Positions 43,795 through 54,066 of a stretch of DNA of 64,000 nucleotides are shown piece after piece (position 1 is the first letter of the stretch; each line of letters opens with the position of its first letter). The position numbers were made by a program, and so were the translations under genes. The DNA is from Methylobacillus flagellatus (GTDB lineage Bacteria; Pseudomonadota; Gammaproteobacteria; Burkholderiales; Methylophilaceae). The stretch covers positions 62,001-126,000 of the forward strand of contig NZ_SCOU01000003.1 of the NCBI RefSeq assembly GCF_005502435.1, in the 5' to 3' direction. The notes under the pieces were generated by a model, which saw only the letters and a list, made by a program, of their open reading frames with translations, searched no databases and had not been told where the DNA came from.

Positions 43795-45237
43795 ATGAAA
43801 ACACCGATCTGGCTATTGCTGTTCAGCCTGGCAGGCTGCACGGTAGGCCCGGATTACGTCAAACCCGAGGTGGAGACCCCGGCGGCGTTCAAGCAGGCCG
43901 ACGGTACGCAATGGAAGCAGGCCGAACCGCAGGATCATGTGCAGCGCGGCCCCTGGTGGCAGGTGTTCAATGATGAACTGTTGAACCAACTGGTGCCGCA
44001 AGTGGAAGTGTCCAACCAGACCTTGCGCGCCGCACTGGCGCGTTACCAACAGGCGGTCGCCGGTACACGTGCCGCACGTGCCGACCTGTTCCCCACCATA
44101 GGCAGTACGCTGTCACGTACCCGCAGCCAGTCTTCGCAGCTGGGTAACCGCACCTTCAACGGTAACCGGCTCAACACCAACAACACCTTGTCGGCCAACC
44201 TGAGCTGGGAGGCGGATATCTGGGGCCGCATCAGCCGCACCGTGGAAGCCAACCGTGCCGGTACCGACGCCAGTGCCAGCGATGTATCCGCCGCCCTGCT
44301 GAGTGCCCAGGCCGAGCTGGTGCAGAACTACTTTGCGCTGCGGCTGGCGGACAGTCAGCGTCTGGTGCTGGAAGACAGCATCGCCACCTATGAAAAATCC
44401 CTGCAGCAGACGCGTAACCGCTATGCAGCGGGCGTGGCCAGCAAGGCCGATGTGGTGCAGGCCGAAACGCAGCTCAATGCCACACGCGCCCAGGCGCTGG
44501 ATACCGGCATCCTGCGCGCCCAGCTAGAGAACGCCATCGCCGTGCTGACTGGTAAACCGCCGTCCAGCCTGAGCATTCCCGTGACCAGGCTCACCGAACA
44601 GTTACCGCTGGTGCCTGTGGGCCTGCCCTCGCAACTGCTGGAACGCCGCCCGGACGTGGCTGCGGCGGAGCGGCGCGTCGCGGCCGCCAACGCGCAGATC
44701 GGCGTGGCCAAGGCGGCCTTCTTCCCTACCGTCAATCTGTCGGTGAATGGTGGCTTCCAGAGCACCAGTTCGGCTAACCTGATCGATATCGCCAACCGCT
44801 TCTGGTCGGTCGGGCCTGCGCTGGCGTTAACCCTGTTCGATGCGGGCCGACGTCGTGCCTTGAGCGATCAGGCGATCGCCGCCTATGACGAGCAAGTGGC
44901 CAACTACCGCCAGACCACGCTGACTGCGTTCCAGGAGGTGGAAGACAACCTGGCGGCCTTGAATGTGTTGCAGCAGGAGATCGTATTGCAGACGCAAGCC
45001 CTGCAGGCAGCGCGGCAATCGCTGGAGATCAGCACTAACCAGTATCAGGCCGGGCTGATCAGCTACCTCGATGTGGTGACGGTGGCGAACATCGCCCTCA
45101 ACAACGAACGCACCCTGCTGACGCTGCGCGGGCAACAGTTCGCCGCGACGGTACAGCTGATGCGCGCACTGGGCGGCGGTTGGGAGCCGGGCACGGCCTT
45201 GCCGCACATGCAGGAAAGCGCGCGCCAAAAAGAATAA
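43795..45237 (+). CDS. OprM/NodT-family outer-membrane efflux lipoprotein
   Basis: A 480-residue TolC-like channel that completes the MdtABC pump. The signal peptide MKTPIWLLLFSLAGC gives a lipobox with Cys15, and the mature protein opens TVGPDYVKPEVETPAAF, typical of the family. Two repeats of long coiled coils follow (ANRAGTDASASDVSAALLSA; QVANYRQTTLTAFQEVEDNL). An ATG at 43783, overlapping the mdtC stop, is an alternative that adds four residues. A bidirectional terminator overlaps its stop codon. Confidence 0.92.
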   Translation: MKTPIWLLLFSLAGCTVGPDYVKPEVETPAAFKQADGTQWKQAEPQDHVQRGPWWQVFNDELLNQLVPQVEVSNQTLRAALARYQQAVAGTRAARADLFPTIGSTLSRTRSQSSQLGNRTFNGNRLNTNNTLSANLSWEADIWGRISRTVEANRAGTDASASDVSAALLSAQAELVQNYFALRLADSQRLVLEDSIATYEKSLQQTRNRYAAGVASKADVVQAETQLNATRAQALDTGILRAQLENAIAVLTGKPPSSLSIPVTRLTEQLPLVPVGLPSQLLERRPDVAAAERRVAAANAQIGVAKAAFFPTVNLSVNGGFQSTSSANLIDIANRFWSVGPALALTLFDAGRRRALSDQAIAAYDEQVANYRQTTLTAFQEVEDNLAALNVLQQEIVLQTQALQAARQSLEISTNQYQAGLISYLDVVTVANIALNNERTLLTLRGQQFAATVQLMRALGGGWEPGTALPHMQESARQKE

Positions 45238-45260
45238 ACGCCAGACTGGCTGGCGTTTAT
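45234..45260. terminator. Bidirectional terminator between efflux channel gene and hupB
   Basis: ATAAACGCCAG pairs perfectly with CTGGCGTTTAT around ACTGG. It starts at the channel gene stop codon and serves convergent genes on both sides. Confidence 0.8.
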
Positions 45261-45287
45261 GCGACGACGTTAAGGACAGAACTGAAC

Positions 45288-45560
45288 TTAGTTCAGTGCG
45301 TCCTTGAGTGCCTTGCCTGGACGGAATGCAGGGGCCTTGCGGGCAGCGATCTGCAGTTCAGCGCCAGTTTGTGGGTTGCGACCAGTGCGGGCTGCACGCT
45401 CGGATACTGCAAAAGTACCGAAGCCGATCAGGGTTACACTGTCGCCCTTCTTCAGAGCGCTGGTGATGCTGTCAGTAAAAGCATCGATTACCTTGGCAGC
45501 AGCGGCTTTGCTGATATCGGCACTGGCGGCGATTTGCTCGATCAATTCTTGCTTGTTCAT
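45288..45560 (-). CDS. hupB: HU-family DNA-binding protein
   Basis: A 90-residue nucleoid protein that bends DNA as a dimer. [20 protein letters not shown] opens the helical part. [24 protein letters not shown] carries the beta arm with the Asn-Pro that intercalates into DNA. The start at ATG 45560 is the family norm, and a four-residue extension is unlikely. It sits alone between two convergent units, and tRNA-Thr lies about 110 bp upstream. Confidence 0.95.
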   Translation of the reverse strand: MNKQELIEQIAASADISKAAAAKVIDAFTDSITSALKKGDSVTLIGFGTFAVSERAARTGRNPQTGAELQIAARKAPAFRPGKALKDALN

Positions 45561-45673
45561 AGGAAAGATCACTCTTAAAAAAGTTGGCGGAACACTATCT
45601 TAACCCAGTCATCAGGAATTGCTACTAGCTGAACACAGATTTTGTGCTGATTTACAGGGCTTTGTGGGGAAAA

Positions 45674-45749
45674 TGGTGCCGGAGATAGGAATCGAACCTA
45701 CGACCTTCGCATTACGAATGCGCTGCTCTACCAACTGAGCTACACCGGC
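45674..45749 (-). tRNA. tRNA-Thr(CGU)
   Basis: Read leftward, acceptor GCCGGTG faces CTCCGGC with a single T-T mismatch at pair 6-67. The D arm is GCTCAGTTGGTAGAGC, the anticodon loop TTCGTAA gives CGT, and the T arm GTAGGTTCGATTCCTAT is present. CCA is encoded at 45674-45676. Confidence 0.93.
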
Positions 45750-45814
45750 ACTTTGACTGAACGTTTTGAGGCAGACGGCGATTATACGGTTTCGCGCGGG
45801 CGGCGGCAAACCAC

Positions 45815-46972
45815 TTAATGCTTGTTGCTGTGGCCCAGCATGCCCAGAATCAGGCGCACCATACCGAATACCAGCCAGGACACCACACGCTTGCCCCAGC
45901 GCTCGCGTTCCCAGTCATCCGCATGCACCTGCTGGCCGCCATCACGGATGGAGCGTTCGATATCGCTACGCAGTTGCTGACTGAAATCCGCATCCAGCAC
46001 CATCACATTGGCTTCACGCGCCAGCAGCAGGCTGAACGGGTCGATGTTGGAGGAGCCCACTGTGGCCCAGCGCCCGTCGATCACCGCCACTTTGCTGTGC
46101 ATGAAGCTCTTGTGGTATTCATGGATGACGATGCCTTCGCGTAGAAACTGGCGGTAGAAGGCATGCGTCGCCAGCATCAGCCAGTATTCCATGCGTCCCT
46201 GCAATAGCAACCTGACCTTGACGCCACGTCTGGCGGCGGACACCAGCGCGCGGCGGAAGCGTCGTCCCGGTACGAAATAGGCGTTGGCGATGAGGATCTC
46301 GTCGCGCGCATTGCCGATGGCTTTGAGGTAAGCGCGCTCGATGGCTCGCCGGTTCAGCAGGTTGTCGCGCACCACGAAAGCCGCCCGCAACTGCCCTAGC
46401 GGCGGGTTGTCCAGTAACGCCAGCGGTACGCGGCTGCTGTGCGTGCGCTGTAGATTGGCCCAGGAGATACGCTGCCAAAGGCGCACGCAACTGGTGTGGA
46501 TGTCCTTCACCAGCGGGCCCTGCAAGCGCAGTGCGTAATCCACACGCGGCGGCATGCCGTTGGGCACGTTCAAATCGTCGATGATGTTGATACCGCCCAC
46601 GAAGGCGGTGGTGCCGTCGATGACGCTGACTTTGCGGTGCAGACGGCGCAGACGGTTGCGTTGCAAGGTCCACGGCGAGATCTGCGGGCGGTAGAAGATC
46701 ACTTCGATGCCCTCGGCACGCATGCCGTCCAGCACGGTCCGGGTCAGTTTGCGGCTGCCATAGCCATCCAGCAGCACATGCACCGACACGCCGCGCTGCG
46801 CTGCGGCCTGCAATGCTGCCGCCACGCGCAGGCCGGTGTCGTCGGCCTCGAAGATAAAGGTTTGTAGATGAACTTCGTAGCGCGCGCTGGCGATGGCCTC
46901 CAGCAAGGCGGGAAAGTATTCCTCGCCATTGCGCAGCAGCGTGATCTGGTTATTGGCGACGAAGCGGGTCAT
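45815..46972 (-). CDS. clsB: Cardiolipin synthase B-type phospholipase D protein
   Basis: A 385-residue phospholipase D superfamily enzyme of the ClsB type, which makes cardiolipin or phosphatidylglycerol at the inner membrane. Two HKD motifs are present: HRKVSVIDGTTAFVGGINI near residue 112 and HSKVAVIDGRWATVGSSNID near residue 293. There is no N-terminal membrane helix, unlike ClsA; a hydrophobic C-terminal segment (VVSWLVFGMVRLILGML) may anchor it. It is the last gene of the leftward run from fmdB and starts 16 bp after nadA. Confidence 0.9.
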   Translation of the reverse strand: MTRFVANNQITLLRNGEEYFPALLEAIASARYEVHLQTFIFEADDTGLRVAAALQAAAQRGVSVHVLLDGYGSRKLTRTVLDGMRAEGIEVIFYRPQISPWTLQRNRLRRLHRKVSVIDGTTAFVGGINIIDDLNVPNGMPPRVDYALRLQGPLVKDIHTSCVRLWQRISWANLQRTHSSRVPLALLDNPPLGQLRAAFVVRDNLLNRRAIERAYLKAIGNARDEILIANAYFVPGRRFRRALVSAARRGVKVRLLLQGRMEYWLMLATHAFYRQFLREGIVIHEYHKSFMHSKVAVIDGRWATVGSSNIDPFSLLLAREANVMVLDADFSQQLRSDIERSIRDGGQQVHADDWERERWGKRVVSWLVFGMVRLILGMLGHSNKH

Positions 46973-46988
46973 GCCCTGCTGCGCAGAC

Positions 46989-48104
46989 CTAGGACGCGTC
47001 CAGCATGCGTTGCAGCGTCAGGCGGGCCAACTCGGCTTCGTGTTCAGGGACCTTGATCTGGTTCACCACCTTGCCCTCGGCCAGGTTCTCCAGCGTCCAG
47101 GCCAGGTGTTGCGGGTCGATACGCGCCATGGTCGAGCACTCGCAGATCACATGCGACATGAACTGCACGTGCTTGCCCTGCGGCTTCATCTGATCGGCCA
47201 GACGGTTTACCAGATTCAGCTCGGTGCCCACCAGCCATTTGCTGCCCGCGGGTGCGTCGGAGACGGTCTTGAGGATGTATTCGGTGGATCCCACGTAATC
47301 CGAGTTCAGGCACACTTCGAATGGTGACTCCGGATGCGAGATCACAAAACCATCTGGGTGCTCGGCGCGGAAGCGCGTGATGTTCTGCTCGCGGAACATC
47401 TGATGCACGGCGCAGTGGCCCTTCCACAGCAGGATCTTGGCATTGCGGATCTGTTCTTCGGTGAGGCCGCCCATGGGCAGGTCCGGGTCCCACACGGGCA
47501 TCTGGTCCAGCGGGATGCCCATCTTGTAACCGCTCCAGCGGCCCAGGTTCTGGTCCGGGAAGAACAGCACTTTTTCGCGCTGCGCGAACGCCCATTCGAT
47601 GATCTTGGGGGCGTTGGTGGAGGTGCACACGATGCCGCCATGCTCGCCGCAGAAGGCTTTCAGATCGGCAGCCGAGTTGATGTAGGTGACCGGGGTGATG
47701 GTCGCGTCGAAATCCAGCACCTTGGCCAGCTCGCGGCGCGAACGCTCCACTTTGGCGAGGTTGGCCATATCCGCCATGGAGCAGCCGGCCGACAGGTCGG
47801 GCAGGATGGCGATCTGCTCGGGGCGCGACAGGATATCGGCCACTTCGGCCATGAAATGCACACCCAGGAACACGATGAACTCGGCATCGGTGTCGGCGGC
47901 AAAGCGCGACAGTTTCAGCGAATCGCCGGTGTAATCGGCATGGCGGTAGACGCTTTCCTGCTGGTAATGGTGGCCGAGGATGACCAGGCGTTTGCCCAGC
48001 TTGGCCTTGGCAGCCAGGATGCGCGCTTGCAGCTCATCTTCCTGGGTGGCCAGGTAGCGCTCGAATTTGATCGGCTCAGCCTTGATCATGGTGGCGGTTT
48101 CCAT
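46989..48104 (-). CDS. nadA: Quinolinate synthase A
   Basis: NadA condenses iminoaspartate with dihydroxyacetone phosphate to quinolinate in NAD synthesis and needs a 4Fe-4S cluster. The 371-residue protein starts METATMIKAEPIKFERYLAT; the frame is open further to 48173. Landmarks are LGHHYQQESVYRHADYTGDS, FLGVHFMAEVADIL, LSAGCSMADMANL, IVCTSTNAPKIIEWAF and MSHVICECSTMARI. Conserved cysteines occur in the last three. It follows nudB by 11 bp. nadB and nadC are not in the window. Confidence 0.94.
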   Translation of the reverse strand: METATMIKAEPIKFERYLATQEDELQARILAAKAKLGKRLVILGHHYQQESVYRHADYTGDSLKLSRFAADTDAEFIVFLGVHFMAEVADILSRPEQIAILPDLSAGCSMADMANLAKVERSRRELAKVLDFDATITPVTYINSAADLKAFCGEHGGIVCTSTNAPKIIEWAFAQREKVLFFPDQNLGRWSGYKMGIPLDQMPVWDPDLPMGGLTEEQIRNAKILLWKGHCAVHQMFREQNITRFRAEHPDGFVISHPESPFEVCLNSDYVGSTEYILKTVSDAPAGSKWLVGTELNLVNRLADQMKPQGKHVQFMSHVICECSTMARIDPQHLAWTLENLAEGKVVNQIKVPEHEAELARLTLQRMLDAS

Positions 48105-48115
48105 CGTATTCAGTC

Positions 48116-48565
48116 CTATAAGGTTAGTCCGTAGCGCAGGCCCAGGCGGCGCAGTGCATCGACATTGGTCCATGAGAACACCTGTTCTGCCGCGGTGCGC
48201 CAGTCGACCCAGGTGTACTGCAGATGTTCATCCGGCGCCAGCGTCACCGGCAGCGCGGCGGGTAATTCCAGTCCGAACAGATGTTCGGTGTTTTCAGTGA
48301 CGCCAGGCGCATAACGGTGGCGCCAGTGCGGGTAGATCTCGTAGACGTTGGACGCCTGCATGTCGTAGAAGTTGTGATCCAGCGCCTGCAGACCGGTCTC
48401 TTCCTGCACTTCGCGTATGGCGGCCTGCGCAGGCGTTTCGCCGTCTTCCAGGCTGCCGGTCACCGATTGCCAGAAGCCTGCCTTGTCGGCACGCTCCAGC
48501 AGCAGCACTTGCAGATCGGCGGTGTGGATCAGCACCAGCGCCGAGATCGGAGTTTTATAACGCAC
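48116..48565 (-). CDS. nudB: Dihydroneopterin triphosphate diphosphatase (NudB-type Nudix hydrolase)
   Basis: A 149-residue Nudix protein matching NudB, which removes pyrophosphate from dihydroneopterin triphosphate in folate synthesis. The Nudix box GSLEDGETPAQAAIREVQEETGL lies near residues 37-59. The N-terminus RYKTPISALVLIHTADLQVLLLERAD and the NVYEIYPHWRHRY segment are typical of the family. It starts with GTG and shares one base with the apt stop (TAGTG), so translation is coupled to apt. Position after aspS/apt is common in Betaproteobacteria. Confidence 0.9.
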   Translation of the reverse strand: MRYKTPISALVLIHTADLQVLLLERADKAGFWQSVTGSLEDGETPAQAAIREVQEETGLQALDHNFYDMQASNVYEIYPHWRHRYAPGVTENTEHLFGLELPAALPVTLAPDEHLQYTWVDWRTAAEQVFSWTNVDALRRLGLRYGLTL

Positions 48566-49092
48566 TAATCGCCTTCGTATTCACACAGCGCGAACAGCGG
48601 GATGCCCGCAGTTTCCAGCCGTTTGCGGCCACCCAGGCTGATCAGATCGATGACACAGGCACATTCCACCAGCGTGCCGCCCAGTTTGCTGATCAGCGTC
48701 GCTGCAGCGAGGGCGGTGCCACCGGTCGCGACCAGGTCGTCCACCAGCAGCACGCGTTCGCCCGGCGTGATGGCATCGGTGTGGATCTCCACGCGGTCGC
48801 TGCCGTATTCCAGCTCGTAATCATGGCCCAGCGTCTCCGCAGGCAGCTTGCCCTGCTTGCGCACCGGCACGAAGCCCACGCCCAGCTGATAGGCCAGTGG
48901 CGCACCCACCATGAAACCACGCGATTCTATGCCCACCACCTTGTCTATGCGCTGATCCGCATAGCGCTTGACCAGCTCATCCACCGTCACCTTGAGACCC
49001 AGCGGGTCTTTCAGCAGCGTGGTGATGTCACGAAACTGCACGCCTGGCTTGGGGTAATGCGGGATGGTGCGGATCAGGGATTTGATGGTCAT
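48565..49092 (-). CDS. apt: Adenine phosphoribosyltransferase
   Basis: Apt salvages adenine to AMP using PRPP. Its 175 residues are standard. Landmarks are IPHYPKPGVQFRDITTLLKD, IESRGFMVGAPLAYQLG, the flexible loop VRKQGKLPAETLGHDYELEYG and the PRPP-binding motif RVLLVDDLVATGGTALAA near residue 124. It starts 17 bp after aspS, and nudB overlaps its stop. Confidence 0.96.
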   Translation of the reverse strand: MTIKSLIRTIPHYPKPGVQFRDITTLLKDPLGLKVTVDELVKRYADQRIDKVVGIESRGFMVGAPLAYQLGVGFVPVRKQGKLPAETLGHDYELEYGSDRVEIHTDAITPGERVLLVDDLVATGGTALAAATLISKLGGTLVECACVIDLISLGGRKRLETAGIPLFALCEYEGD

Positions 49093-49109
49093 GCCGTGTG
49101 GTGGATTCC

Positions 49110-50894
<1,785 letters not shown>

Positions 50895-50904
50895 ATTAAA
50901 ATTC

Positions 50905-51525
50905 TTATTGGATGGGAGGTTGGAGAGGTGCAGGCTTGTCGGCAGGTGCGACGACGCCCATGGAAATAATGTATTTGAGTGCGGCATCCACGCTCATGTC
51001 CAGCTCGATCACGTCAGCGCGCGGCATCATCAGGAAGAAACCGGAAGTGGGGTTGGGCGTGGTCGGCACGTAGACGCTGACATAGTCACCCTGCAGATGG
51101 TTCGCCACGTCCCCGCCGGGCTGGCCGGTCAGAAAGGCCACGGTCCAGCTGCCTTGGCGTGGGTACTGCACCAGCAGGGCTTTGCGGAAGGCATTGCCGG
51201 AGTCGGAGAACAGGGTGTCCGATACCTGCTTCACGCTGTTGTAGATGCTTTTCACCACAGGCACGCGGCCCAGCAGGTTTTCCCACAGCAGGATCAGCTG
51301 TTTGCCGAAGAAATTGGTGGCGATGAGGCCGGTGCCGAAGATGATCAGCAGGGTGAGAATGGCCCCTATGCCCGGAATGTCCTGCCCCAGTTGGGCTTCC
51401 GGACGCCACTCGTAAGGCAGCAGCAACAGGCTTTGATCCATGACCCCGATCAGGGTCTTAAGCACCCATACGGTGATGGACAGCGGGACTAGGACCAGCA
51501 GGCCAGTGATGAAATAGCGTTTCAT
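50905..51525 (-). CDS. DUF502 family inner-membrane protein
   Basis: A 206-residue protein starting [20 protein letters not shown]. It has two N-terminal membrane helices, near residues 5-25 and 50-75 ([20 protein letters not shown]), then the conserved [19 protein letters not shown] and [20 protein letters not shown] of DUF502. The biochemical role is unknown. The gene lies between fmdB and aspS, an arrangement typical of Betaproteobacteria, and starts 7 bp after fmdB. Confidence 0.9.
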   Translation of the reverse strand: MKRYFITGLLVLVPLSITVWVLKTLIGVMDQSLLLLPYEWRPEAQLGQDIPGIGAILTLLIIFGTGLIATNFFGKQLILLWENLLGRVPVVKSIYNSVKQVSDTLFSDSGNAFRKALLVQYPRQGSWTVAFLTGQPGGDVANHLQGDYVSVYVPTTPNPTSGFFLMMPRADVIELDMSVDAALKYIISMGVVAPADKPAPLQPPIQ

Positions 51526-51532
51526 GTGAGCC

Positions 51533-51790
51533 TTAGTGGCAGGCGCAGCCGGGGTTGCAGGCGGCAGGTGCAGCGGCTTCTTCGGCCTTTTTGGCTGGCT
51601 TGCTGCCGCTGCCCTTGAAGTCGGTGGCATACCAGCCAGTGCCGCTGAGCTGGAAGCTCGGTGCCGACACTTGCTTGGAGAAGGTCTCTAGTCCGCAGGA
51701 TGGGCAAGTGGTCAGGTTGGGTTCGCTGACCTTGCGCATCACTTCTTTTTTGCAGCCGCAGCTGCTGCACTGGTAATCGTAGATAGGCAT
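51533..51790 (-). CDS. FmdB-family zinc-ribbon protein
   Basis: An 85-residue protein with an N-terminal zinc ribbon (MPIYDYQCSSCGCKKEVMRK ... CPSCG), two CxxC knuckles about 18 residues apart. A conserved SAPSFQLSGTGWYATDFKG follows, then a low-complexity Lys/Ala tail and a terminal cysteine/histidine cluster (CNPGCACH). FmdB-type proteins were named as putative regulators in methylotrophs, but the family is broad and its role is unsettled. It is the first gene of the leftward seven-gene run. Confidence 0.9.
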   Translation of the reverse strand: MPIYDYQCSSCGCKKEVMRKVSEPNLTTCPSCGLETFSKQVSAPSFQLSGTGWYATDFKGSGSKPAKKAEEAAAPAACNPGCACH

Positions 51791-52071
51791 GACATCACCC
51801 CGAAAAAAGTCGAATTATACCCGAAGGCGCCAAGCTCTACATGGCGATTAGCGGCAGATTATCAAGAGCTTAACGCGGTTGTCAGCATGAAAAAGACGGG
51901 CCTTGGCTGGTCTTGCGGCGTGTAGACATGGACGGCAGGCCAATCAACGGCACCAGCCTGAGCAGGCCAGCGAGACCGGTTATACGTACCGAATAGCGCG
52001 TGAACATCCAATGATTATAATAAATACAAGCAGCTAGATTGTGGTGAGTTGATTCATTTTGCTAGCATTTT
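51791..52071. other. Intergenic region fmdB / TetR cassette
   Basis: About 280 bp with no convincing gene. It becomes AT-rich from about 52010 (GATTATAATAAATAC), where the tetR promoter is expected. I see no terminal repeats that would mark the edge of a transferred segment. Confidence 0.5.
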
Positions 52072-52101
52072 ATGACGGTTATCATATATGATGGTCGTCA
52101 T
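52072..52101. promoter_or_regulatory. Near-perfect 30-bp palindrome at the tetR start (operator)
   Basis: The half-site ATGACGGTTATCATAT (52072-52087) is mirrored by the right half ending GGTCGTCAT at 52101, with only a few unmatched positions. It overlaps the first possible tetR start codons, the place expected for an autorepressor operator. Confidence 0.8.
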
Positions 52102-52687
52102 GAAACAAGCCATGACGAAACGCAATACGCCCAATCGTAAGGAAATCACGCATACCCGAATCGTGGAAACCGCTGCACGGGTCATTCGCAGAAGTGGCTA
52201 CGACGGCACGGGCGTGGCCGACATCATGAAAGAAGCTGGCCTCACCCATGGGGGGTTTTACGCACATTTTGCATCCCGCGATGCCATGCTGGCAGAAGCG
52301 GCAGATCGCGCAGGCGCAGATACGCTTGCGATTGCTGAACATATCTTCGCTGAAGTACCTCAGGATCAGGCATTGCCAGCCTTGATGCGTGCTTATTTAT
52401 CAAATGAGCACATGGCTAATGTTGAGACAGGTTGCGCTTTGGCAGCCTTGGGTTCGGAAATGCCACGTCAGGCGCCAGAGGTAAGAAAAGCCTCTACTTG
52501 CCGCATCAAGGAAATGATCGCGCTTATTGAAAGCCGCCTGTCAGGCCAGCCCAGCGCGCGTGAAGAGGCGCTGGTGATGCTATCAACGATGGTAGGCACA
52601 TTATTGTTAGCCCGCGCGGTAGAGGACCCTGAACTTAGTGACGCTGTACGCCAGGCAGCTTTAAAACACTATGATGCCAAGGCTTGA
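52100..52687 (+). CDS. TetR-family transcriptional regulator
   Basis: A 195-residue repressor-type protein. The N-terminal HTH is THTRIVETAARVIRRSGYDG followed by VADIMKEAGLTHGGFYAHF, with the recognition helix LTHGGFYAHF. The C-terminal ligand domain has TGCALAALGSEMPRQAPEVR. The start is uncertain: ATG at 52088, 52100 or 52109. The palindrome overlapping the start and a similar half-site before the SDR gene point to autoregulation and control of the downstream genes. The inducer is unknown. Confidence 0.9.
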   Translation: MKQAMTKRNTPNRKEITHTRIVETAARVIRRSGYDGTGVADIMKEAGLTHGGFYAHFASRDAMLAEAADRAGADTLAIAEHIFAEVPQDQALPALMRAYLSNEHMANVETGCALAALGSEMPRQAPEVRKASTCRIKEMIALIESRLSGQPSAREEALVMLSTMVGTLLLARAVEDPELSDAVRQAALKHYDAKA

Positions 52688-52728
52688 GTAATTTCTTAAC
52701 GGGCGGTTAGTTTTTTTTCACCATATAT

Positions 52729-52744
52729 ATGACGTTCATCATAT
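52729..52744. promoter_or_regulatory. Second TetR operator-like half-site before the SDR gene
   Basis: ATGACGTTCATCATAT matches the tetR half-site ATGACGGTTATCATAT at 14 of 16 positions. It sits in an AT-rich region about 50 bp before the SDR start, as expected for a repressed promoter. Confidence 0.65.
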
Positions 52745-52790
52745 TAACGCTGCATGTTTTTACAAATTTAAATCGCATAGGAGACGTAAC

Positions 52791-53618
52791 ATGAAAAGCA
52801 AGATCGCAGTTGTGACGGGCGCATCATCAGGTATCGGTGCAGCCACGGCCGAGCTGCTCGCAAGCGCGGGCTATAAGGTCTATGGGACGAGTCGCAAGGG
52901 AGCGCAAGGCGTCCAGCGCGCATACAAGATGATTGCGCTGGACGTGAATAGTGAGGCCTCTGTCGAAGCTGCTCTGAAAGAAATAATCCAAATTGAAGGC
53001 AGGATCGATCTGGTGGTCAACAACGCTGGCTTCGGTATGGCACCGGGTGGCGCCGAAGAAAGTTCAATTGAACAAAGCAAGATGATCTTTGATACCAATT
53101 TTTTTGGGATCGTGCGCATGACCCGCGCGGTGGTGCCTTATATGAGAAAACAAGGCGAAGGCCGAATCATCAACATCGGCTCCATTCTTGGTCTGATACC
53201 GGCGCCCTACATGGCCATTTATGCCGCTACCAAGCATGCCGTCGAGGGGTTTTCCGAATCCCTGGACCATGAGTTGCGCACAAGAGGGATCCGCGTTTCT
53301 GTGATTGAGCCCGGGTATACCAACACCCAATTTGAAGCCAATACCCAGGAAGTGGACGCTAAGTTGGATGAATACACGATTGCGCGAAAAGCACTCACAA
53401 AATTGTTAAAGATCGCCGTGGAAGCTGGCGATGATCCCAAAGTCGTTGCCAATGTCGTATTAAAAGCAGCCAAGGCAAAACACCCCAAGCTTCGTTACGC
53501 TGCCGGGAAATTGGCGTGCCGTTTGAGTTTCCTGAGAAGGTTTGCGCCCGCTGCCCTGGTTGATATCGCTATACGCAAAGAGATGAAACTTGATTCACTT
53601 CAAAAGTTTGCCAGTTAA
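52791..53618 (+). CDS. Short-chain dehydrogenase/reductase (TetR cassette)
   Basis: A 275-residue SDR. VTGASSGIGAATAELLASAG at the N-terminus binds NAD(P), VNNAGFGMAPGG follows, and the catalytic YAATKHAVEGFSESL is near residue 145. The long C-terminal part (LRYAAGKLACRLSFLRRFAP) is typical of SDRs acting on lipid, steroid or quinone-like substrates, but the substrate is unknown. GGAGACGTAAC precedes the ATG. The small membrane protein follows by 15 bp. Codon use looks more AT-rich than the neighbours. Confidence 0.88.
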   Translation: MKSKIAVVTGASSGIGAATAELLASAGYKVYGTSRKGAQGVQRAYKMIALDVNSEASVEAALKEIIQIEGRIDLVVNNAGFGMAPGGAEESSIEQSKMIFDTNFFGIVRMTRAVVPYMRKQGEGRIINIGSILGLIPAPYMAIYAATKHAVEGFSESLDHELRTRGIRVSVIEPGYTNTQFEANTQEVDAKLDEYTIARKALTKLLKIAVEAGDDPKVVANVVLKAAKAKHPKLRYAAGKLACRLSFLRRFAPAALVDIAIRKEMKLDSLQKFAS

Positions 53619-53633
53619 GGACAGGAAGTGGTC

Positions 53634-54014
53634 ATGAAATCATTAACTTTTTATCGAGTTTCGGTTTTCAGTGCGATCTTGTTTGTATCGCTGTCCATCA
53701 TCTTGCTGTTCGCACCAGTTCACATGCTGGCAGGCTGGGGAGTGGAGTTAACAACAGAGGCAGGGCTGCTTGCAAAGCGAATAGGCGCATTGTATGCAGG
53801 CATCGCGGTGATGTATTTTATGGCCAGAAATGCAGAACATTCGATCACCCGTACAGCGCTGATCTACGGAACTGTAACGGCCAGTCTGATCTTGGCGCTC
53901 CTCGGTATCTACGAGTTTGCTGTAGGCCATGCAACGAGCGGCATTTTGAGTGCAGTCTTTATCGAGGTCGTTTTGATGCTGGCGTTTTTGTATGTTGGCG
54001 CGCGCAGTAAATAA
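53634..54014 (+). CDS. Small four-helix membrane protein
   Basis: A 126-residue hydrophobic protein with four predicted membrane helices, near residues 7-30, 42-62, 72-95 and 98-122 (VSVFSAILFVSLSIILLFAP; LAKRIGALYAGIAVMYFMAR). This resembles DUF4345-type proteins, but I cannot confirm the family. A GTG two codons upstream is possible; ATG 53634 is closer to AGGA. It lies between the SDR and the quinone oxidoreductase in one direction and probably shares their transcript. Confidence 0.75.
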   Translation: MKSLTFYRVSVFSAILFVSLSIILLFAPVHMLAGWGVELTTEAGLLAKRIGALYAGIAVMYFMARNAEHSITRTALIYGTVTASLILALLGIYEFAVGHATSGILSAVFIEVVLMLAFLYVGARSK

Positions 54015-54066
54015 ACACCATCAAGCAATCAGGCAGGAACTCAGGCATGAACCCAGGAGAGCAACG

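Noticed and set aside
40700-43804. 1034-residue open frame antisense to mdtC
   Set aside because: Composition is rich in His, Gln, Arg and Gly, typical of the reverse frame of a GC-rich coding gene. The plus strand has a clear RND pump with all motifs.
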